NCBI RefSeq assembly: GCF_938017705.1
Contig: NZ_CALIIS010000231.1
Location: forward strand, 1-16,915
DNA: 16,915 bases
DNA from: an uncultured Campylobacter sp.
Lineage (GTDB): Bacteria > Campylobacterota > Campylobacteria > Campylobacterales > Campylobacteraceae
Direction: 5' to 3'
The notes under the pieces are model-generated. The model was not told the DNA's origin and made no database searches. It worked only from the letters and a program-made list of their open reading frames with translations. How positions within the stretch are numbered: the first letter of the stretch is position 1; every line of letters begins with the position of its first letter. The position numbers and the translations under genes are program-made. Positions 12,811 through 16,915 of the stretch are shown in pieces.

Positions 12811-13559
12811 TGCAAGAAAAAGCCTACAAACTGCTGGCGGCGCAGGAAAATATCTCGCACAACGAAGCCAAGGCCCTCATCGACGCGGGGCTTGTAAGCG
12901 CTCGCGGCGCAAAGATCGCTCTGGCGCGCGAGATGCTCGGCGAAAATACTAAATTTAGCGTGATGAAGCCCGCAAAACCCGCGATCATTTACGAGGACGA
13001 GAACGTTTTGGCGGTCAATAAGCCGCCCTTTATGAGTAGCGAAAATTTGGAAAAAATCTATAAATTCGGGCTCCTAAATCGCCTGGATAAGGAAACCAGC
13101 GGCGTCGTACTGCTGTATAAAAATGAAGAATTTCGCGAAGCGGCGATTGCGGAGTTTAAAAATTTGCGCGTGAAGAAAAGCTACATCGCGATCGTTAAGG
13201 GGATCGTGAGCGAAGAGATGAAATTTGACGAGCCGATTTTGACGATAAAAACCAGAAGCGGTGCGTTTTCTAAAATTTCGCCAAACGGCAAGAGCGCATT
13301 TAGCGAGGTTTATCCGCTTATGGTAAGCGGCAAAAAATCGCTCGTGAAGGTGCGGATCGAGACGGGCAGAACGCATCAGATCCGCGTGCATCTGGCAAAT
13401 GCGGGATTCGGCGTAATAGGCGATGAAAAATACGCTAAAAGCCGCGCGAAGCGGATGTTTCTGCACTCATATGAGACCGAAATTTTGGGGCTAAAATTTA
13501 AAGCTCCGCCGGGTAAAAGCTTCAACGAATTCGGCTTTGAAATTCCTAAGGATCTCTGA
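12810..13559 (+). CDS. RluA-family RNA pseudouridine synthase
   Basis: Isomerises uridine to pseudouridine in rRNA or tRNA. The 249 residues start with an S4-like RNA-binding part (about 1-55: KLLAAQENISHNEAKALIDAGLVSARG). The catalytic domain then has IIYEDENVLAVNKPP, the motif LNRLDKETSGVVLLYKN with catalytic Asp93, the KKSYIAIVKG segment and the RIETGRTHQIRVHLANAGFGVIGDEKYA signature. The His of the usual HRLD motif is Asn here, which leaves the Asp intact. The target position cannot be told. The ATG at 12810 overlaps the waaA stop by one base (TAATG), with AAGGA upstream. A 66-base gap follows before ffh, with no clear terminator. Confidence 0.88.
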   Translation: MQEKAYKLLAAQENISHNEAKALIDAGLVSARGAKIALAREMLGENTKFSVMKPAKPAIIYEDENVLAVNKPPFMSSENLEKIYKFGLLNRLDKETSGVVLLYKNEEFREAAIAEFKNLRVKKSYIAIVKGIVSEEMKFDEPILTIKTRSGAFSKISPNGKSAFSEVYPLMVSGKKSLVKVRIETGRTHQIRVHLANAGFGVIGDEKYAKSRAKRMFLHSYETEILGLKFKAPPGKSFNEFGFEIPKDL

Positions 13560-13625
13560 TATTCAATGGCTTTTAAGTTAATTTTAGGTAACATCGCAAG
13601 TTTAAAAATTTTATAAGGGATCAAA

Positions 13626-14966
13626 GTGTTTGAGATCATAAGCGAGTCGTTTAAAAACGCGGTCAATAAATTAAAAACAATCGATGACGAAAAAGCTTTA
13701 AAAAACGCCTTGGAGACGCTAAAAAAAGCGCTTTTAAAGGCCGACGTGCACCACAAAGTCGTAAAGGATTTTTTGGCGCTTGTCGAAGCCGATCTTCGTA
13801 TCGGCACTATAGGACAGAAGCCGTTTTTGCAGTCCATCAAGACAAATTTGACTAAAATTTTAACGGCGCCTAGAGGCAGCAGCCAGGGATTTGTATTCGC
13901 TAGCACGCCTCCTACGGTAGCTTTGATGACGGGACTTCAAGGAAGCGGAAAATCCACAAGCACGATAAAACTCGCAAACTATCTGAAACTTCGTAAAAAA
14001 AAGGTCTTGGTCGCAGCTTGCGACTTGCAGCGCCTAGCCGCGGTCGAGCAGCTCCGCCAGCTATGCGAGGCTAACGAGATTGAGCTGTTTTTTATCGAGG
14101 GCGAGAGCGATCCGTTAAGGGTTGCGGAAAAAGCGCTAAGCAAGGCTAAGAGCGGGCTTTATGACGTACTGCTCGTAGATACGGCGGGGCGCCTTGCGAT
14201 CGATGAGGCGCTTATGGCACAGCTTGCGGAGATGAAAAAAGCTCTAAATCCGCATGAAATTCTTTACGTAGCGGACGCTATGAGCGGTCAAGACGGTATT
14301 AAAACTGCCGCTAAATTTGATGAAATTTTAGGCCTTACGGGCGTGATTTTAAGCAAATTTGACGCCGATACCAAAGGCGGCGTGGCTCTTGGTATCGCGC
14401 AGCAGCTGGGCATCCCGCTTCGTTTTATCGGAACCGGCGAGAAGGTGGCTGATCTGGAGGGCTTTATACCCGATAGAATCACCGGCCGGATTATGGGCGA
14501 GGGCGATTTAGCGACGTTAGCCGAGAAAACAAGCGCCGTTTTCGACGAAAGAGAAGCGAAGGCTTTGAACAAAAAGATCAAAAAGGGCGAGTTTAATTTC
14601 AACGATTTCGTAAATCAGCTCGAAAGCGTGAAAAAGCTCGGCAATATGAAAAATTTAATCGGCATGATCCCGGGACTTTCCGGCATGGCGAATAAGATAA
14701 AAGATATCGATTTGGAAAACTCAAAGGAGATACTTCATATCAAAGCGATGATCAACTCTATGACGCCGAAAGAGCGCGAAAATCCCGATCTGCTAAATAA
14801 TTCGCGCAAGCGCAGACTTGCTGCCGGCGCAGGGCTTTCGCAAGTGGAGGTAAACCGCTTCTTAAAGCAGTTTGCGGGCGCTTCAAAGCTTGCGAAGAAA
14901 TTTTCGGGCAAGGGCGGCATGCAGGGGCTTGCCTCAATCGCTCAAAGGCAAAATTTACCGAGATAG
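13626..14966 (+). CDS. ffh: Signal recognition particle protein Ffh
   Basis: GTPase and signal-sequence-binding subunit of SRP, which takes ribosomes making membrane proteins to FtsY. The 446 residues follow the N-G-M order. The N domain four-helix bundle covers about 1-88. The G domain has the P-loop GLQGSGKST (103-111), the ACDLQRLAAVEQL box, DTAGR (185-189), SKFD (243-246, in place of TKLD) and the DTKGG box. The Met/Gly-rich M domain includes GMIPGLSGM (about 346-354) and a SRKRRLAAGAGLSQVEVNRFLKQF helix that binds 4.5S RNA. The start is GTG at 13626 with AAGGGA before it. It heads the ribosome-maturation run; its stop codon lies in the loop of a hairpin. Confidence 0.97.
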   Translation: MFEIISESFKNAVNKLKTIDDEKALKNALETLKKALLKADVHHKVVKDFLALVEADLRIGTIGQKPFLQSIKTNLTKILTAPRGSSQGFVFASTPPTVALMTGLQGSGKSTSTIKLANYLKLRKKKVLVAACDLQRLAAVEQLRQLCEANEIELFFIEGESDPLRVAEKALSKAKSGLYDVLLVDTAGRLAIDEALMAQLAEMKKALNPHEILYVADAMSGQDGIKTAAKFDEILGLTGVILSKFDADTKGGVALGIAQQLGIPLRFIGTGEKVADLEGFIPDRITGRIMGEGDLATLAEKTSAVFDEREAKALNKKIKKGEFNFNDFVNQLESVKKLGNMKNLIGMIPGLSGMANKIKDIDLENSKEILHIKAMINSMTPKERENPDLLNNSRKRRLAAGAGLSQVEVNRFLKQFAGASKLAKKFSGKGGMQGLASIAQRQNLPR

Positions 14967-14976
14967 CCTCTCGGTA
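14956..14976 (+). promoter_or_regulatory. Hairpin enclosing the ffh stop codon
   Basis: TACCGAGA (14956-14963) pairs perfectly with TCTCGGTA (14969-14976). The five-base loop begins with the TAG stop of ffh (14964-14966). No T-run follows. A terminating ribosome would melt it, so it could act as a partial barrier to read-through into rpsP or as a 3'-end stabiliser. Confidence 0.5.
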
Positions 14977-14980
14977 GAGT

Positions 14981-15024
14981 TTGCAGATGTTTAAGTTTTA
15001 GCCATCTGCAAGTTCTAAAACTTA
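14981..15024 (+). promoter_or_regulatory. Interleaved inverted repeats in the rpsP leader (pseudoknot or alternative hairpins)
   Basis: Arm A TTGCAGATG (14981-14989) pairs perfectly with A' CATCTGCAA (15003-15011). Arm B TAAGTTTTAG (14992-15001) pairs perfectly with B' CTAAAACTTA (15015-15024). The order is A-B-A'-B', so the stems are interlocked: they form either a pseudoknot or one of two exclusive hairpins, each with a 13-base loop. AAGGAG for rpsP starts ten bases after B'. The gap is otherwise empty. I do not recognise a described S16 leader with this form. Confidence 0.6.
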
Positions 15025-15044
15025 CAAAAATTTAAGGAGAAAAA

Positions 15045-15275
15045 ATGGCAACAGTTGTTAGGCTTACAAGAATCGGAAGAAAGAAGCAGCCTTTTTACCG
15101 CATCGTGGTAACGGATAGCAGAAAAAGACGCGACGGCGGCTTTATCGAGACGATCGGCTTTTACAATCCGTTAAAAGATAGCGATAATATCAAATTCGAC
15201 GCAGAGCGTTTGGCATACTGGAAGAGCGTAGGCGCGAAGTTAAGCGATAGGGTCGCTCAAATCACAAGCAAATAA
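15045..15275 (+). CDS. rpsP: 30S ribosomal protein S16
   Basis: A small ribosomal-subunit protein that helps 16S rRNA fold its 5' and central domains. The 76-residue sequence starts MATVVRLTRIGRKKQPFYRI and continues VVTDSRKRRDGGFIETIGFYNPL, an almost textbook S16 N-terminus; the length is usual for epsilonproteobacteria. AAGGAG is placed eight to nine bases before the ATG. The leader contains interlocked inverted repeats, which may set expression of the whole rpsP-rplS run. The next ATG follows the stop by one base. Confidence 0.98.
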   Translation: MATVVRLTRIGRKKQPFYRIVVTDSRKRRDGGFIETIGFYNPLKDSDNIKFDAERLAYWKSVGAKLSDRVAQITSK

Positions 15276-15276
15276 A

Positions 15277-15519
15277 ATGGTAGAAAATTTTATAAAAGAA
15301 TACGCAAAGTTGATCGCCGACTATCCGCAGTCTGTCTCTACGCAAAAGCGGGTCGGTGAAAACTTTACCGAGATCATCGTCTATGCCGACAAGGCCGATA
15401 CTGGCAAGCTCATCGGCAAGGACGGCAAAATGATAAACGCCATAAAGACCGTCATCATCGGCTATAAAGCAAAAGATCCGATCAATTATAAAATTACCGT
15501 CAAAGCCAAAGATGCCTGA
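15277..15519 (+). CDS. khpA: KH-domain RNA-binding protein KhpA
   Basis: A small single-KH-domain protein of the KhpA (YlqC) family that binds RNA and is almost always found between rpsP and rimM. The 80 residues carry the KH signature LIGKDGKMINAIKTVI, with the GxxG loop at Gly47-Lys-Asp-Gly50. It has no ribosome binding site of its own beyond AAGCAAATAAA and begins one base after the S16 stop, so it depends on coupling. Its end overlaps rimM by eight bases. In other bacteria KhpA works with KhpB in small-RNA and cell-division control; no khpB is in this window. Confidence 0.93.
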   Translation: MVENFIKEYAKLIADYPQSVSTQKRVGENFTEIIVYADKADTGKLIGKDGKMINAIKTVIIGYKAKDPINYKITVKAKDA

Positions 15520-16042
15520 TGATCTTTTAGAGGTCGCGAAGCTCGGTCGGACTATCGGCCTAAAGGGCGCGGTTAAAATTTTCGATCGCAGCGACTTCCC
15601 CTCTCAGTTTAAAAAAGGCGCCAAATTTTATCTGCGAAACGGCGAAATTTTAGAAATTCTATCCTTCAACGGCGCAAACTTTAGCGCTATTTTTAAAAAT
15701 TACGAAAGCGTAGAAGCGGCGGCAAATTTAACCAACCAAATCCTTTACCGAAGCAAAGAGGATACGCGGAGATTTTGTAAATTGCAAAAGGGCGAGTTTT
15801 TTTACTTCGATGTTATTGGGCTTGAAATTTACGAAGACGGCGCGGTTTTGGGGCGCGTAAGGGACATATCGCAGATCGGAAGCGGCTATCTTTTTGAGGT
15901 AGAAACGGATGAAAACTTAATCTCACAGGCTTTGCCGAAAGAATTTTTTATCCCATACGTGGACGCCTATGTGAAAGAAATTTCGCTTAGCGAGCGTAAA
16001 ATTTTTACACAAAATGCGCGCGCGATTTTGGAAAACTCATGA
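15512..16042 (+). CDS. rimM: 16S rRNA maturation factor RimM
   Basis: A 30S assembly factor that binds S19 and assists folding of the 16S 3' domain. The 176 residues begin with VAKLGRTIGLKGAVKI, the family opening, and form the N-terminal beta-barrel. After the linker (about 90-95), the C-terminal PRC-like barrel starts at FYFDVIGLEIYEDGAVLGRVRDI and includes FFIPYVDAYVKEI. The PRC barrel, length and position between khpA and trmD make the call firm. The ATG at 15512 overlaps the khpA stop by eight bases, and its own stop overlaps trmD (ATGA). Confidence 0.95.
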   Translation: MPDDLLEVAKLGRTIGLKGAVKIFDRSDFPSQFKKGAKFYLRNGEILEILSFNGANFSAIFKNYESVEAAANLTNQILYRSKEDTRRFCKLQKGEFFYFDVIGLEIYEDGAVLGRVRDISQIGSGYLFEVETDENLISQALPKEFFIPYVDAYVKEISLSERKIFTQNARAILENS

Positions 16043-16740
16043 ATTTTATCTTCGTATCGCTGTTTGAAAATCTCATCGCGCCGTATTTTGAAGACTCGAT
16101 TTTAAAGCGCGCGGTCGATAAAAAAATAATCTCGACGCATTTTTTTAACCCGCGAAATTTCACGACAAATCGGTATAAAAAAGTAGATGATTATATGATC
16201 GGCGGCGGCGCGGGGCTTTTGATCGGCACGGAGCCGCTTGCCGGAACGATCGAACGCGTAAGAGCTAAATTTAAAAATACGAAGTTTATCTATCTCTCGC
16301 CTGCCGGTAAGAAATTTAATCAAAACGACGCCAAGCGCTTAAGCGGCGAAGAGAGTTTATGCTTTATCTGCGGGCGCTACGAGGGGATCGATGAGCGCAT
16401 AGTCGAAAGATATGTGGATGAAATTTTTTGCATCGGAGATTTCGTCCTTACCGGCGGCGAGCTCGGCGCGCTTTGCATGTGCGATGCGATAAGCCGCAAC
16501 ATAAAGGGCGTTTTGGGCAACGAAAGCTCGCTTGTCGAAGAAAGCTTTGAAGGCGGAATTTTAGAGGCGCCCGCGTTCGCAAAGCCTGATGTTTTTGAAA
16601 ATTTACCTATAGTTTCAGAGTTTTTAAAGGGTAATCACGCTAAAATGCGCAGCTTAAAAAATCAAATGGCGCTATGCAAAACGAGGTTCTTCCGCCCGGA
16701 TATGTACCGAAAGATCGCCAGAAATAAAGGAAATTTATGA
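16039..16740 (+). CDS. trmD: tRNA (guanine37-N1)-methyltransferase TrmD
   Basis: Methylates G37 next to the anticodon in tRNAs reading CNN/UGG-type codons, preventing frameshifts; a SPOUT-fold homodimer using S-adenosylmethionine. The 233 residues show MNFIFVSLFENLI, DDYMIGGGAGLLIGTEPL, FIYLSPAGKKFNQ and the trefoil-knot motif FICGRYEGIDERIVERYVDEIFCIGDFVLTGGELGAL. The variant tail after the knot ends near RPDMYRKI, as in homologues. The ATG at 16039 overlaps the rimM stop by four bases. The TGA overlaps the rplS start, so four consecutive genes here are translationally linked. Confidence 0.97.
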   Translation: MNFIFVSLFENLIAPYFEDSILKRAVDKKIISTHFFNPRNFTTNRYKKVDDYMIGGGAGLLIGTEPLAGTIERVRAKFKNTKFIYLSPAGKKFNQNDAKRLSGEESLCFICGRYEGIDERIVERYVDEIFCIGDFVLTGGELGALCMCDAISRNIKGVLGNESSLVEESFEGGILEAPAFAKPDVFENLPIVSEFLKGNHAKMRSLKNQMALCKTRFFRPDMYRKIARNKGNL

Positions 16741-16915
16741 AAAATAAATATATTCAAGCGTTTGAGGACGCCCAGATCACAAGCAAAAGTGTGCCTGATT
16801 TCCGTGCCGGCGACACCTTAAAGGTAGCCATCAGGATTAAAGAGGGCGATAAGAGCAGAATTCAAAATTTTGAGGGCACTTGCATTGCACGCCGCGGAAA
16901 CGGCGTCAGCGAGAC
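16737..16915 (+). CDS. rplS: 50S ribosomal protein L19, 3' end outside the window
   Basis: The ATG at 16737 overlaps the trmD stop (ATGA) and is preceded by AAAGGAAATTT. The 59 visible residues, MKNKYIQAFEDAQI through VPDFRAGDTLKVAIRIKEGDKSRIQNFEGTCIARRGNGVSE, are the N-terminal half of L19, with its characteristic FRAGDTLKV and RIQNFEG segments. L19 lies at the 30S-50S interface. The window ends about halfway through the expected 115-120 residues. Confidence 0.96.
   Translation, partial: MKNKYIQAFEDAQITSKSVPDFRAGDTLKVAIRIKEGDKSRIQNFEGTCIARRGNGVSE

Noticed and set aside
13376..13906. Minus-strand 176-codon frame over the pseudouridine synthase end and ffh start
   Set aside because: It covers the N domain of Ffh and RluA motifs in antisense; low-complexity Ser/Lys/Phe composition and no family resemblance.

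Overview
The window looks like a chromosomal segment of a Campylobacter of the less AT-rich kind (C. gracilis / C. showae / C. rectus group; this is inference). The evidence is the gene order glnA ... U32 peptidase - purE - small protein - glyQ - Nif3-like - zinc-ribbon coiled coil - waaA - pseudouridine synthase - ffh - rpsP - khpA - rimM - trmD - rplS, which I remember as the order in C. jejuni. Two protein features fit as well: a GlnA without the adenylylation tyrosine, and a short ComEC without the metallo-beta-lactamase domain. Base composition is near half G+C in the core genes. The words AAATTT and AAATTTTAAAATTT are strikingly common, both between genes and inside them.

Layout. Bases 2-289 hold the 3' end of an AT-richer gene of unknown function. 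It is followed by a 26-codon membrane-peptide-like ORF and a stretch that otherwise looks non-coding. From 556 to 6593 all genes are on the minus strand: a PIN/NYN-like protein with a heptad-repeat linker, a GNAT acetyltransferase, a YciI-like protein, comEC, glnA and a PHP-type histidinol-phosphatase. At about 6594-6658 there is a compact divergent promoter region. From 6659 to the right edge everything is on the plus strand in two tightly packed runs: U32 peptidase (TrhP-like) through pseudouridine synthase, then ffh-rpsP-khpA-rimM-trmD-rplS. Most junctions overlap by one to eight bases or are only a few bases long, so translation is probably coupled.

How the genes fit together. The right half is a translation and ribosome-maturation cluster: glycyl-tRNA charging, tRNA modification, rRNA/tRNA pseudouridylation, SRP targeting, S16, 16S maturation by RimM, m1G37 methylation by TrmD, and L19. 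Kdo transfer to lipid A, purine synthesis and a flagellar-regulator-like zinc-ribbon protein are carried in the same run. The minus-strand half covers nitrogen assimilation (GlnA), DNA uptake (ComEC) and small accessory enzymes.

Most unusual signals. (1) The 78-base gap between ffh and rpsP contains two perfect inverted repeats (9 and 10 bp) interleaved in the order A-B-A'-B'. That is pseudoknot or mutually exclusive hairpin topology, and it follows a hairpin wrapped around the ffh stop codon; it is a good candidate for an S16-operon leader. (2) Four genes carry lineage-type low-complexity insertions or tails (GNAT, Cass2-like, GlyQ, WaaA), and a fifth has a 21-bp tandem repeat linker (PIN-like). 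(3) Several intergenic spaces hold palindromes built from an AAATTT-type core, most with GC-rich arms. No CRISPR array, rRNA, tRNA or insertion sequence was seen.
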